A model generated the notes under the pieces. That model made no database searches and had not been told where the DNA came from. It saw nothing but the letters and a program-made list of their open reading frames with translations. A stretch of DNA of 64,000 nt. It comes from Collinsella sp. WCA1-178-WT-3 (M1) (GTDB taxonomy: Bacteria > Actinomycetota > Coriobacteriia > Coriobacteriales > Coriobacteriaceae). The stretch covers positions 1 through 64,000 of the forward strand of contig NZ_VUME01000008.1 of NCBI RefSeq assembly GCF_009696325.1, read 5' to 3'. This document shows, piece by piece, positions 44,123-53,779 of the stretch (the stretch's first letter is position 1; each line of letters opens with the position of its first letter). The position numbers and the translations under genes are program-made.

Positions 44123-45186
44123 TGAAAACAGTTCTGATTACGGGAATCGGCGGCCTAACGCCCCGTTCAATCGCCACGATTCTTAGGGAAAATCATCATG
44201 ATTATCGAATCATCGGCTGCGATATTGATAAAAAGGCCGTAGGCTTCTTTATGAGCGGCTTGCTTGACGAGCATTATGTTTGTCCGCGTTGCGATTCCGA
44301 GGAGTATTTCCCTTGGATTGAAAAGCTTGTTGCTGAAAAAGGAATTGATTACGCCTTTGTTCAGCCTGAAGCTGAGATTGTTGCATGGGGCGCATACTTC
44401 GAGCAGACCGGTAAATATCCATGTCCGGTTTTTATGGGATGTAAAAAACTGTCCGAGAGCCTTCGTGATAAGTCAATTATGGCCGACTTGCTCGAAGGTA
44501 CCGATTTCATCCCAAAGACAATTAAGGTAACTCAAGAAGACCCTCGCTTTGATCAGGTCTCCAACGAGATCGGGTTTCCCTGCTGGATTAGAGCAACTGA
44601 AGGTACTGGCGGGCTTGGTTCGCTGCGTCTTGATGATTTAAGTAGCTTTAAAAGTTGGCTTTTTATCAACGCCGCGATTCCTGAATTTACGGTTAGCGAA
44701 TTCTTAACTGGAAGGCATCTAGCGAACGAGATGCTGTATTACGAAGGCGAGTATGTAAAAGGTGCGGCCCTTGAGTGCGCTGAATATGTTATGGCGAACA
44801 CCGCTCCGTCGCATGTTACCGGAAACACCCATTTCGGTCGCTTCTTGGACGATGACCGCATTAATGGATTTTGCGACTCGTGCGTCAAGTACCTTGAGAA
44901 TAAACTTGGTGTCCCTGCACACGGCATCCTGTCGTTCGATCTTAAGGAGAATGCCCGCGGTGAGCTCAAGGTAACTGAAGTAAATATTAGACATATGGCC
45001 TATGCCGGCGTAATGGCTCACGCAGGTTTTGATTTAATTGAGGACACGGTAACGATTATGGAGGACGGCAACTGCGATCGTGTCGTCCGCGATCAGTTCC
45101 ATCATTACGATAAGCCATATGTCTTCCTTCGCGACGTCGATGTCGAGCCAATTCTTCTTGAAAGCGAAGAGGTTTTCGATGCATAG
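44122..45186 (+). CDS. ATP-grasp protein, second copy (CarB-like)
   Basis: A 354-residue protein starting with a Rossmann-like segment MKTVLITGIGGLTPRSIATI, then a central ATP-grasp-like region (FPCWIRATEGTGGLGSLRLD, GRHLANEMLYYEGEYVKGAA) and a metal-site segment VTEVNIRHMAYAGVMAH. It resembles the large-chain-like ATP-grasp proteins of surface polysaccharide loci. It interrupts the usual fnlA-fnlB order. The start overlaps the fnlA stop by 1 bp. Substrate is unknown; amidation or aminoacylation of a sugar acid or amino sugar is possible. Confidence 0.78.
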   Translation: MKTVLITGIGGLTPRSIATILRENHHDYRIIGCDIDKKAVGFFMSGLLDEHYVCPRCDSEEYFPWIEKLVAEKGIDYAFVQPEAEIVAWGAYFEQTGKYPCPVFMGCKKLSESLRDKSIMADLLEGTDFIPKTIKVTQEDPRFDQVSNEIGFPCWIRATEGTGGLGSLRLDDLSSFKSWLFINAAIPEFTVSEFLTGRHLANEMLYYEGEYVKGAALECAEYVMANTAPSHVTGNTHFGRFLDDDRINGFCDSCVKYLENKLGVPAHGILSFDLKENARGELKVTEVNIRHMAYAGVMAHAGFDLIEDTVTIMEDGNCDRVVRDQFHHYDKPYVFLRDVDVEPILLESEEVFDA

Positions 45187-46417
45187 CGGTTCCAAAGGGA
45201 TGCGCGTTCTCGTAACTGGGGCTAAGGGCTTTGTCGGAAAGAACCTCTGCTGCGCGCTGAAGAACATCCGCGACGGCAAGGACCGCCGCGAGCAATACCA
45301 GTCACTCCTTCCCCTCGAGGTCATGGAGTACGACGTCGACTCCACGCCCGGGGAGCTGGAGGACTTCTGCTCCCGCGCGGACTTCGTCTTCAACTTGGCC
45401 GGCGTCAACCGCCCAAAGGACCAGGCGGAGTTCATGGAGGGCAACTTCGGGTTCGCCTCCACGCTGCTGGACACCTTGGAGCGCCACGGGAATAAGTGCC
45501 CCGTCATGCTCTCCAGCTCCGCGCAGGCGAGCCTGTCGGGCCGCTTCGAGGGCTCGGTCTACGGCGAGTCCAAGCTCGCGGGGGAGGGCCTGTTCCGCGA
45601 GTACTCGGAGCGCACGGGGGCGCCCGTGCTCATCTACCGATTCCCGAACCTCTACGGCAAGTGGTGCCGCCCGCGCTACAACTCCGCCGTGGCCACCTTC
45701 TGCGACGCCATCGCCAACGGGCGCCCCTACACCGTCAACGACCCGTCGGTGGAGCTGGAGCTCCTCTACATCGACGACCTGGTAGGCGAGATGCTGGGCG
45801 CCCTGCTCGGCGAGGAGCATCGCTGCGGATACGATGTGCTTGAGAGGGTAGAGGGTGACGAGTTCTGCTACGTCCCCGGGACCGACGTGAAGACCTTGGG
45901 CGAGATCGTCTACCTGCTGGGCACTTTCCGAGACAGCCGCGAAACGCTCTCCGTGCCCGACCTTTCGGAGGGCTCCTTCTCCAAGAAGCTCTGGAGCACG
46001 TTCCTGTCCTACTACGAGCCGGGCAACTTCTCCTACGGCCTCAGGCCCAACGTCGACGACCGCGGCTCGTTCACCGAGTTCCTGCGCACGCCCGAGCGCG
46101 GCCAGGTCTCCGTCAACGTCTCGAGGCCCGGGATCACCAAGGGCAACCACTGGCACATGAGCAAGTGGGAGAGGTTCCTGGTGGTCTCCGGCACCGCGTC
46201 GATCAAGTTGAGGAAGGTGGGGGAGGACTCAGAGGGCAAGCCGTTCCCCGTTGACGAGTACGTGGTCTCGGGTTCCGACATGCGCGTGGTCGAGATGATC
46301 CCCGGCTACACGCACTCCATCACCAACCTGTCCGACACCGAGGACCTCGTGACGGTCATGTGGGCTAACGAGCCTTTCGACCCCGAGAACCCCGATACCT
46401 TTTTCGAGGAAGTTTAG
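45179..46417 (+). CDS. fnlB: UDP-2-acetamido-2,6-dideoxy-hexulose reductase (FnlB/CapF)
   Basis: Second enzyme to UDP-L-FucNAc. The 412-residue protein has an SDR domain (RVLVTGAKGFVGKNLC, FNLAGVNRPKDQ, VYGESKLAGEGL) and a C-terminal cupin (NHWHMSKWERFLVVSG), the CapF architecture. ATG 45179 follows GAAGAGG and overlaps the previous stop by 8 bp. From about base 45230 its codons become very GC-rich compared with both neighbours, a sign that this gene has a different history from the surrounding AT-rich genes. Confidence 0.92.
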   Translation: MHSGSKGMRVLVTGAKGFVGKNLCCALKNIRDGKDRREQYQSLLPLEVMEYDVDSTPGELEDFCSRADFVFNLAGVNRPKDQAEFMEGNFGFASTLLDTLERHGNKCPVMLSSSAQASLSGRFEGSVYGESKLAGEGLFREYSERTGAPVLIYRFPNLYGKWCRPRYNSAVATFCDAIANGRPYTVNDPSVELELLYIDDLVGEMLGALLGEEHRCGYDVLERVEGDEFCYVPGTDVKTLGEIVYLLGTFRDSRETLSVPDLSEGSFSKKLWSTFLSYYEPGNFSYGLRPNVDDRGSFTEFLRTPERGQVSVNVSRPGITKGNHWHMSKWERFLVVSGTASIKLRKVGEDSEGKPFPVDEYVVSGSDMRVVEMIPGYTHSITNLSDTEDLVTVMWANEPFDPENPDTFFEEV

Positions 46418-46455
46418 AGATTCGCCAGCCCATTGTTCAGCAAGAGGTAATTAGA

Positions 46456-47589
46456 ATGAAAATCTTAATCATTACCGGTGGATTTTTCCCCGGCGTTAAA
46501 TGCGGAGGGCCTCCGGTTAGCGTAAATAACTTCTGCACGCTTATGCAAGACGATGAGTGCTATATCGTTGCTAAGAATCATGACATGGGAGAAACGGAAC
46601 CGTATAAAGACGTTAAGCCCGGGTGGAACGATCGAGGTAATTGTTCAGTTAAATATCTAAGCGATTCCGAATATTGCTATAAGGGCTTTGCCGAGGCAAT
46701 GAATGAAGTTGCGCCAGATGTACTCTATCTGCAAAGTTTATTTGCAGACTGCATAGTGCCATGTCTAATGCTTGCGAAGAAGAATAACATCCCCGTACTT
46801 CTCGCTCCGAGGGGTGAATTATGCCCCGGAGCAATGAAGAAGAAATATAAAAAACTACCCTATATTTCTTTCCTCCGCGCTTTGGGCCTAGTTCGCAATA
46901 TTAGTTTTCAATACACGAGTCAAGATGAGCTTGAGGGCATAAGGAAATACTTTGGCAAAGATAACCGCTGCTACTTCCTAACCAACGTGCCTTCCATGCC
47001 ATCTGAAAATTACAGTCATCCAGAAAAGAAACCAGGTGAAGCTAAGCTCGTATTCATTTCGCGCATTGTGCCCAAGAAAAATCTTCGCAAGGCAATAGAT
47101 ATTCTTACAGGGATACAAGGAAAATTGACTTTCGATATTTACGGGCCAATTGAAGATCACGATTATTGGGACGAGTGTCTCTGCGCCGCGAAAGAACTAC
47201 CAAGTTCGATAAAGGTGTCATATAAAGGAACGGTCGGGCAGGGTGAGGCTGCGAAAACCTTCGCAAATTATGACTGCTTTGTCTTCCCTACAATGAGCGA
47301 AAACTATGGACATGTAATTGCGGAGTCCTTGTCAGCCGGATGTCCCGTGCTTGTAAGTGATCAAACTCCTTGGGATTTTAATGGACACGTCGATGCCGGT
47401 GCCGCAATCCCGCTTGTATTAGAAGAGCCATGGGTAAAGGCAATTCAACAAATTATTGACGACAGCGAAGAGACCTTACGTCAAAAGAGAGTAGCTGCAG
47501 TTTCCTACTTTAAAGAGTCATCTGATTTCTCCCATTTAAGAACCCGTTATTCTAACTGTCTTTTCCATATTAAGGAGACAGCACGATGA
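46456..47589 (+). CDS. GT4-family glycosyltransferase
   Basis: A 377-residue GT-B enzyme with an N-terminal domain (IITGGFFPGVKCGGPPVSV, LLAPRGELCPGAMKKKYKK) and a C-terminal GT4 domain (LVFISRIVPKKNLRKAIDIL, FDIYGPIED, the FPTMSENYGHVIAESLSAG EX7E-like motif). It should add a sugar to the lipid-linked repeat unit in the cytosol. Codon use is AT-rich. It is 38 bp after fnlB and overlaps the polymerase start by 4 bp. Confidence 0.88.
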   Translation: MKILIITGGFFPGVKCGGPPVSVNNFCTLMQDDECYIVAKNHDMGETEPYKDVKPGWNDRGNCSVKYLSDSEYCYKGFAEAMNEVAPDVLYLQSLFADCIVPCLMLAKKNNIPVLLAPRGELCPGAMKKKYKKLPYISFLRALGLVRNISFQYTSQDELEGIRKYFGKDNRCYFLTNVPSMPSENYSHPEKKPGEAKLVFISRIVPKKNLRKAIDILTGIQGKLTFDIYGPIEDHDYWDECLCAAKELPSSIKVSYKGTVGQGEAAKTFANYDCFVFPTMSENYGHVIAESLSAGCPVLVSDQTPWDFNGHVDAGAAIPLVLEEPWVKAIQQIIDDSEETLRQKRVAAVSYFKESSDFSHLRTRYSNCLFHIKETAR

Positions 47590-48965
47590 GATGGGAATGT
47601 GCCGTTGTTTCACTACTCCCTCTAATCACTTTCTTGATATTTCATGACAAAAGGGATTTGTTTGGGCCTAAGAATATATTCTCACTTTTGTATATTGTCG
47701 GAATAATTATTCCCATAGTGTATTATTCAGACAAAGCAAACTGTCTAACTGTTGGTAATGCATATTTATTTGATGCATTGAATAATGACAGCGTATTTTT
47801 TAAGTATGTCGCTCTTCAGACACTGTCATATCATTGCGTTATGGCAGGTATCGGCCTTATTTCAAAAAACGAAATTTGCGGTAATCAAAGACAGCCAAAT
47901 GATTTAGTTGAACTTTCAGCTTATAAGTTTTGGGGCTATTTATTTGTGATCGCTGGGCTTATCGCTTTTTCTTTAATAATGAGAAAAATTGGCGGCCTGG
48001 CTTATTTTATTTCTCATCTACAGTCGCGGACCTACCTGGTTAGAGATCTTGATGTTCTATCCTGGATACTCTCGCTTGCTCAATATGGATGTCTTTTAAT
48101 TATTGCCTCTAGGATTGACAGAGAGAAGCCTATCAATCTAGGTGTAATAATTCTTATTGTTATGGTTGGGTTAATGTGTGGCCTTGGCGGCAGAAAAGCC
48201 CTGCTAATTTTGGTTGTTGAAGCCATTGTTATTTATCACTATATGTTTAAGCAGATTACCATTTCGGACATTCTAAATCCGAAAATCATATTTGCACTAC
48301 TTGCTATTCTTGTTTTCTTTCTCGTGTTGTCCGATCTAAGAGCAGAAGGTGCATTCGATCGTCTAGCAAACGATCCGCTGTCTTTTATTTCCAGCTCTTT
48401 TTCCGGCTTAACCAGTTCGCTTGTAGGCGAATCGTATGTGCCTTTCTACGTTAAAGTTGTTGAGTACTTCAATTTGCATGAACTGTGGGGCGGCTCGTCA
48501 TTTCTAGGGTTAATTTCAGCTTTTATTCCATCTAGCCTTTTTCCTAATAAGCCCCCCGTTGATGACGGTGCGTATTTATATTCAATCTGTCAGGGAAGGA
48601 ATGGCATTGTTCCGCCTATGCCTTTCAATCAGCTCAATGGATCCTCGTTTCCTTTGGAAACGTTTGGGTCAATGTATTCAAACTTCGGAGCTATAGGTCT
48701 CGCCGTTGGCATGGTAATTCTTGGCATTATTTATGGCCTCGTCTATAAGAAGATGCACTCAACATCCTGCAGTCTTTTTTGGACCATCATGTATCTACAG
48801 GTAATCATGACATTTCAGCTATCGACGCTACGCATATTTCAGTTCATAGAGTGCTTTGTTCTCATGGGGCTCGTTATTAAAACCTCGGAATTCCTCGTTT
48901 TGAAAAGAACCGAACAACGGTCCAGGAAGTCACCTTTCCTGATAGAACAATCTGATAAGAGGTAG
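47586..48965 (+). CDS. Wzy-like O-antigen/capsule repeat-unit polymerase
   Basis: A 459-residue integral membrane protein with about 10-12 predicted helices, for example VVSLLPLITFLIF, NIFSLLYIVGIIIPIVYY, IILIVMVGLMCGLGG and IIFALLAILVFFLVLSDL. A large outside loop follows (SLVGESYVPFYVKVVEYFN to FPLETFGSMYSNFGAIGLAV). This pattern fits the oligosaccharide repeat-unit polymerase family. Sequence identity in this family is low, so the assignment relies on topology and its place beside the flippase. Confidence 0.75.
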   Translation: MRWECAVVSLLPLITFLIFHDKRDLFGPKNIFSLLYIVGIIIPIVYYSDKANCLTVGNAYLFDALNNDSVFFKYVALQTLSYHCVMAGIGLISKNEICGNQRQPNDLVELSAYKFWGYLFVIAGLIAFSLIMRKIGGLAYFISHLQSRTYLVRDLDVLSWILSLAQYGCLLIIASRIDREKPINLGVIILIVMVGLMCGLGGRKALLILVVEAIVIYHYMFKQITISDILNPKIIFALLAILVFFLVLSDLRAEGAFDRLANDPLSFISSSFSGLTSSLVGESYVPFYVKVVEYFNLHELWGGSSFLGLISAFIPSSLFPNKPPVDDGAYLYSICQGRNGIVPPMPFNQLNGSSFPLETFGSMYSNFGAIGLAVGMVILGIIYGLVYKKMHSTSCSLFWTIMYLQVIMTFQLSTLRIFQFIECFVLMGLVIKTSEFLVLKRTEQRSRKSPFLIEQSDKR

Positions 48966-48974
48966 AGATTTACA

Positions 48975-49532
48975 ATGTTAAAGAAAATTGCATACTCTAG
49001 ACCCGTTACTTTAGTTTTAAAAACTATTTTGTCTTTGTTTTTCGACAGAAAATATCTAACCGGAAAGTTTTTTGAACAAAAGCGCATGGGGTATGTTTGG
49101 TGTCTAAAATCTCTATCGCGATATTCTCAACTCAAAAGACAGCACATTAAATTTCCTGTTGGTAAAAATACTTTAGTACTTGACGGCAGTAAGATAACTA
49201 TTGACCCATCTTCATTAAATGTTATGCAGCAACCTGGTTGTTATTTTCAGGCATTTGAACATCTCGTAATTGGAAAAGACGTTTGGATTGCACCAAATGT
49301 TGGAATTATTACGGCCAATCATGATCCTAGGAATCCAGAAGAACACTTACCTGGATCGAAAGTAGTAATCGGTGACAAATGCTGGATCGGTATGAACTCC
49401 GTTATTTTGCCTGGCGTTGAATTGGGAAACAATGTCACGGTAGGAGCTGGTTCAGTTGTGACAAAAAGTTTCAAACAGGGCAACTGCATAATCGCTGGCT
49501 CACCGGCAAAGATTATTAAAGATTTCAACTAA
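48975..49532 (+). CDS. Hexapeptide-repeat O-acetyltransferase
   Basis: A 185-residue left-handed beta-helix acetyltransferase. It has a basic helical N-terminus, then hexapeptide turns (IGKDVWIAPNVGIITANHD, GDKCWIGMNSVILPGVELG, NNVTVGAGSVVTKSF) and ends AGSPAKIIKDF. The catalytic His lies in TANHD. It probably O-acetylates a sugar of the repeat unit. It is also the only acetyltransferase that could act on the 4-amino sugar, but its fold is more like WcaF/Maa than PglD. Confidence 0.87.
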   Translation: MLKKIAYSRPVTLVLKTILSLFFDRKYLTGKFFEQKRMGYVWCLKSLSRYSQLKRQHIKFPVGKNTLVLDGSKITIDPSSLNVMQQPGCYFQAFEHLVIGKDVWIAPNVGIITANHDPRNPEEHLPGSKVVIGDKCWIGMNSVILPGVELGNNVTVGAGSVVTKSFKQGNCIIAGSPAKIIKDFN

Positions 49533-49600
49533 CAGAACGGTGATTGTGGTCATTTGGTTTAGCGCAGATGGCTTTCACACCTTCTAAGACGAGGGTTAAT

Positions 49601-50866
49601 ATGGTAAAAAATGATGGACTGGGAAAAAATATTGCCATTATGGGTTTAGGGACCGTTTTGGCACAGGGTATTAACGTTTTAATCCAGCCGTTACTGTCTC
49701 GCATTTTTCCCGCTTCTGATTTAGGGATATATACCTTTGTAATCTCTATTGCAAATATCCTAATTCCAATTGCATCCCTTAAACTTGATTTACTTATCGT
49801 TTCAGAAAAAGACGAGCTTAAGGCACAATATATAACTGATATTTGCGTCTTGGCTAATTTTTGTGTCGCCTTTGGGCTATTTATCTTTCTACTTTTATGT
49901 AATCTGCTATCCCCAAACATGGTGCTCTTTCAGTATGGGCTCCTGATTTATTTTGCTCCAATTCTGGTTTTAACCAATGGACTGCGCTTCCTGTTTATCA
50001 GCTATAACAACAGATATAAAGAATATAAGCTTATTGCGAAGCTTGAAGCTCTCCGAGAGGCCGTAAGGGCTGCTGTTCAAACTCTTTCTGGGTTGTTAGT
50101 CTTTGGAGCTCCTGGTCTACTTACTGGCTATGCCGCCGCTCCCGTACTTGGCTATAAACTACAGATGAAGCGCTATTTTAATGGATTAAAAAATCGGCCT
50201 AGAATTACTTCATCTCAGATAAAAGAACTGTTATTTCATGGCCGAAGGCAAATTCTTTATATTATGCCAGCACAATTAATCAATAGCTTTTCTTCTTCTC
50301 TCGTTACCATGTTGATTGGTACATTGTTTTCTGCCACGGCTTTGGGATACTATTCTATGGGCGTTCGTGTGCTCGAAGTCCCAATTATGTTTATTTCAGC
50401 AAACGTGAGTAAAGTTTGCTATCAACGTATATGCGAAAGCATTTCCGAGTCATTGCCGCTATCCAAAACTATCCTGAAGTTAATCGCATTGTTAGCTGCA
50501 GCTTCGTTCTCAATTTTTGGGATGGTCTTCTTTGTTGCGGTTCCATTATGCGAATTCGTATTTGGAAATGGGTATAGCGCCGCCGGCTCTTATATTCGCT
50601 GCCTCTGTTTAATGTATGCACTTAGGCTAGTTGCTACTTCTTTCGCGGGATCATTTACAGCTTTTGGAAAACAGAAATTTGAACTACTCCTCAACATCGC
50701 GCTTGTATTAGCTGCACTTGTTGCATATGCATTGACATCAGCACTATCACTTTCAATGGAAGGGTTTCTTACCACAATTGGTCTTGGCTATTCACTCATT
50801 TACGTTTGCGTTCTAATGGGTGTTCTTGTTTGTTGCTTTAAATTCGATAGACAGCTTAAAGCATAG
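49601..50866 (+). CDS. Wzx-like polysaccharide flippase (MATE/MOP superfamily)
   Basis: A 421-residue membrane protein with 12 or so helices. It begins GKNIAIMGLGTVLAQGINVLIQPLLSRIF, the typical first helix of polysaccharide flippases, and carries the repeat pattern of the family through LLFHGRRQILYIMPAQLINS. It moves lipid-linked repeat units across the membrane for the polymerase. ATG 49601 has GAGGG at good spacing; earlier in-frame TTG or ATG codons do not. Confidence 0.88.
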   Translation: MVKNDGLGKNIAIMGLGTVLAQGINVLIQPLLSRIFPASDLGIYTFVISIANILIPIASLKLDLLIVSEKDELKAQYITDICVLANFCVAFGLFIFLLLCNLLSPNMVLFQYGLLIYFAPILVLTNGLRFLFISYNNRYKEYKLIAKLEALREAVRAAVQTLSGLLVFGAPGLLTGYAAAPVLGYKLQMKRYFNGLKNRPRITSSQIKELLFHGRRQILYIMPAQLINSFSSSLVTMLIGTLFSATALGYYSMGVRVLEVPIMFISANVSKVCYQRICESISESLPLSKTILKLIALLAAASFSIFGMVFFVAVPLCEFVFGNGYSAAGSYIRCLCLMYALRLVATSFAGSFTAFGKQKFELLLNIALVLAALVAYALTSALSLSMEGFLTTIGLGYSLIYVCVLMGVLVCCFKFDRQLKA

Positions 50867-50909
50867 TTGTGTTGTTTATTGCTTATAGAGTCCTGAATAG
50901 GGGTTGGTT

Positions 50910-52091
50910 ATGAATAAGGAGAACTCTGTTACTTTCTTGAACGACGGCCGCCTGAAGTTGCTGATCATCGTGGGCACCCGCCCCGAGGTCATCCGCCTGT
51001 CCGAGGTCATCAAGAAGTGCCGCCGCCATTTCGACTGCCTGCTGGCGCACACCGGGCAGAACTACGACTACACGCTCAACGGCATCTTCTTCCGCGACCT
51101 GTCGCTCGACGACCCGGACGTCTACCTGGATGCCGTGGGCGCCGACCTGGGCGAGACCGTGGGCAACATCATCGCGGCCTCGTACAAGCTCATGATGCAG
51201 GTGCAGCCCGACGCCCTTCTGATCCTGGGTGATACCAACAGCTGCCTGTCCGCCATCGCGGCCAAGAGGCTCCACATCCCCATCTTCCACATGGAGGCGG
51301 GCAACCGCTGCAAGGACGAGTGCCTGCCCGAGGAGACCAACCGCCGCATCGTCGACGTGATCTCCGACGTCAACCTGGCCTACTCCGAGCACGCCCGCCG
51401 CTACCTCAAGGACACCGGCTGCGCCCCGGAGCGCACCTACGTTACGGGCTCGCCCATGGCCGAGGTCCTGCGCGCGAACCTGGGCAAGATCGAGGCCTCG
51501 GACATCCTCTCCGAGCTCGGCCTGGAGCCCAAGCGCTACATGCTGCTGTCCGCCCACCGCGAGGAGAACATCGACACCGAGGCGAACTTCACGAGCCTGT
51601 TCACCGCGATCAACGCGCTCGCGGAGAAGTACGACATGCCGATCCTGTACTCCTGCCACCCGCGCTCCCGCAAGCGCCTGGAGGCCACCGGCTTTAAGCT
51701 CGACCCGCGCGTGCGCATGCACGAGCCCATGGGCTTCCACGACTACAACTGCCTGCAGATGAACGCCTTCGCCGTTGTCTCCGACTCCGGCACCCTGCCC
51801 GAGGAGTCCAGCTTCTTCGCGAGCGTCGGGCATCCGTTCCCGGCGGTGTGCATCCGCACCTCCACCGAGCGCCCCGAGGCCCTGGACAAGGCCTGCTTCA
51901 CGCTGGCCGGCATCAGCGAGCGCGGCCTGCTCCAGGCCGTCCACACCGCCGTCGAGCTCGACGCGGAGGGTTCGCTGCCCGAGGCGCCCGTTCCCGACTA
52001 CGCCGACGAGACCGTGTCCACCAAGGTGGTCAAGATCATCCAGAGCTACACCGGCGTCGTGGACAAGATGGTGTGGAGGAAGAGCCTCTAA
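50910..52091 (+). CDS. fnlC: UDP-N-acetyl-L-fucosamine-forming 2-epimerase (FnlC/CapG)
   Basis: Third enzyme to UDP-L-FucNAc. The 393-residue protein has the epimerase fold (LLIIVGTRPEVIRLSEVI), HTGQNYDYTL, LGDTNSCLSA, and FHMEAGNRCKDECLPEETNR. This last motif is typical of the FnlC/WbjD group rather than WecB, whose equivalent region reads HVEAGLRT. ATG 50910 follows AGGGG. It is strongly GC-rich like fnlB and ugd and unlike the flippase gene before it. Confidence 0.9.
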   Translation: MNKENSVTFLNDGRLKLLIIVGTRPEVIRLSEVIKKCRRHFDCLLAHTGQNYDYTLNGIFFRDLSLDDPDVYLDAVGADLGETVGNIIAASYKLMMQVQPDALLILGDTNSCLSAIAAKRLHIPIFHMEAGNRCKDECLPEETNRRIVDVISDVNLAYSEHARRYLKDTGCAPERTYVTGSPMAEVLRANLGKIEASDILSELGLEPKRYMLLSAHREENIDTEANFTSLFTAINALAEKYDMPILYSCHPRSRKRLEATGFKLDPRVRMHEPMGFHDYNCLQMNAFAVVSDSGTLPEESSFFASVGHPFPAVCIRTSTERPEALDKACFTLAGISERGLLQAVHTAVELDAEGSLPEAPVPDYADETVSTKVVKIIQSYTGVVDKMVWRKSL

Positions 52092-52154
52092 CTTTTAAGC
52101 CCCAACAGCTGTTGGGGGTATTTCTAACCTGCTCTTTGACAATTGGAGAATGAC

Positions 52155-53414
52155 ATGAAGATCGCTGTTGCCGGTACCGGCTACGTCGGCCTGTCCCTCG
52201 CCGTCCTGCTCTCGCAGCACAACGAGGTGCATGCCCTGGACATCGTGCACGAGAAGGTCGAGAAGATCAACAACTACGTATCGCCCATCCAGGACGACGA
52301 GATCGAGCGCTTCCTGGCGGAGGCCAAGGCGGGGGAGCGCGAGCTCGACCTGCACGCCACGGCCGACGTGGCCGAGGCCTACACGGGCGCCGACTACGCC
52401 GTCATCGCCACGCCGACGAATTACGATTCCGATAAGAACTTCTTCGACACGAGCTCCGTCGAGGCCGCCATCGCCGCCGTGCGCTCGGTGAACCCGGACG
52501 CCTGGATCGTTATCAAGTCGACCATCCCCGTCGGCTACACCGCGGGCCTGCGCGAGAGGCTGAGCGACGAGAAGATCTTCTTCAGCCCCGAGTTCCTGCG
52601 CGAGAGCAAGGCGCTCTACGACAACCTGCACCCCAGCCGCATTGTGGTGGGCGCTCCGAAAGAGGACGCCGTCGCCGTCGCGGCTGCCGAGCGCTTCGCA
52701 CGCCTGCTCGCGCAGGGCGCCGACCCCGCCGAGCTCGAGCGCGCGAACGCCGACGGCACCAAGGGCATCCCGGAGCTCGTGCTGGGCACCACCGAGGCCG
52801 AGGCCGTCAAGCTCTTCGCCAACACCTACCTGGCGCTGCGCGTGGCCTACTTCAACGAGCTCGACACCTACTGCGAGGTCCGCGGCCTCAACACCCGCGA
52901 CGTCATCGACGGCGTCTGCCTGGAGCCGCGCATCGGCAGCCACTACAACAACCCCAGCTTCGGCTACGGCGGCTACTGCCTGCCCAAGGACACCAAGCAG
53001 CTGCTGGCCAACTACAGGGACGTGCCGCAGAACCTTATCGAGGCCATCGTGGATGCCAACCGCACCCGCAAGGACTTCGTCGCCGACGAGGTGCTGCAGC
53101 TGGTGTGGGACCGCGTGTACGAGGGTAAGCCGAAGCCGGTCGTGGGCGTGTACCGCCTGACGATGAAGTCCAACTCCGACAACTTCCGCGCGAGCTCCAT
53201 CCAGGGCGTCATGAAGCGCGTGAAGGCCAAGGGCGTGCCCGTGGTGGTCTACGAGCCCACGCTGGACGCGCCGGAGTTCTTCGGCTCCGAGGTGACCCAC
53301 GACCTGGAGGCCTTCAAGGCCAGCTGCGATGTGATCGTCGCCAACCGCTGGAGCGACGAGCTCGCGGACGTGGCGGACAAGGTCTACACGAGGGATCTGT
53401 TTAAGCGGGATTAG
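52155..53414 (+). CDS. ugd: UDP-glucose 6-dehydrogenase
   Basis: It oxidises UDP-glucose to UDP-glucuronate. The 419-residue protein has [38 protein letters not shown] and the catalytic-Cys motif [19 protein letters not shown] (Cys near aa 275), followed by NRTRKDF. The motifs match the Ugd group better than UDP-ManNAc dehydrogenase. ATG 52155 follows GGAG. It is the last gene of the operon and GC-rich. Confidence 0.93.
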   Translation: MKIAVAGTGYVGLSLAVLLSQHNEVHALDIVHEKVEKINNYVSPIQDDEIERFLAEAKAGERELDLHATADVAEAYTGADYAVIATPTNYDSDKNFFDTSSVEAAIAAVRSVNPDAWIVIKSTIPVGYTAGLRERLSDEKIFFSPEFLRESKALYDNLHPSRIVVGAPKEDAVAVAAAERFARLLAQGADPAELERANADGTKGIPELVLGTTEAEAVKLFANTYLALRVAYFNELDTYCEVRGLNTRDVIDGVCLEPRIGSHYNNPSFGYGGYCLPKDTKQLLANYRDVPQNLIEAIVDANRTRKDFVADEVLQLVWDRVYEGKPKPVVGVYRLTMKSNSDNFRASSIQGVMKRVKAKGVPVVVYEPTLDAPEFFGSEVTHDLEAFKASCDVIVANRWSDELADVADKVYTRDLFKRD

Positions 53415-53469
53415 GGGAGAGGATTCCCGACCGCGATTTTTAGCCTTATCTATGAGTTGCATTGTCAAG

Positions 53470-53508
53470 AAAGAGGTCATATCGGCTAACGCCGATATGA
53501 CCTCTTTT
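53470..53508 (+). terminator. Rho-independent terminator of the polysaccharide operon
   Basis: AAAGAGGTCATATCGG and CCGATATGACCTCTTTT form a perfect 16-bp stem with a CTAACG loop and flanking A/T tracts. The cUAACg loop fits the stable UMAC tetraloop class. It lies 56 bp past ugd. Confidence 0.92.
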
Positions 53509-53779
53509 GGTATAAGACTGATTCCTTTTGCAGCTGGTGAGCGATGCGTTGTATATAGCACGTTAAGCAACGAACTCCATTTTCCCTGCTTTTAGCCTTG
53601 AGCGTCAAGAACGGGACATCGCCCGTGCTGCAATCGACTGCGTCGGGCCTCTTGATCCAGTCCGACAGGCTTCCGACGTCGTGGCTCAGCCAATGCGTCA
53701 CCCAACTCCGCGTGGGCCATCCCAGACATTTTGAAAAGCCCCATGCTTGCATTGGTGACGACAAGGTTGAAGTGCTTAT

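Noticed and set aside
45080-45178. Upstream extension of fnlB
   Set aside because: It overlaps the ATP-grasp gene in another frame; ATG 45179 has a good ribosome-binding site and gives a normal N-terminus.
50910-53414. WecB-WecC (UDP-ManNAc and ManNAcA) pathway
   Set aside because: The epimerase has the FHMEAGNR motif of FnlC/WbjD, fnlA and fnlB are present, and the dehydrogenase motifs match Ugd better than WecC.
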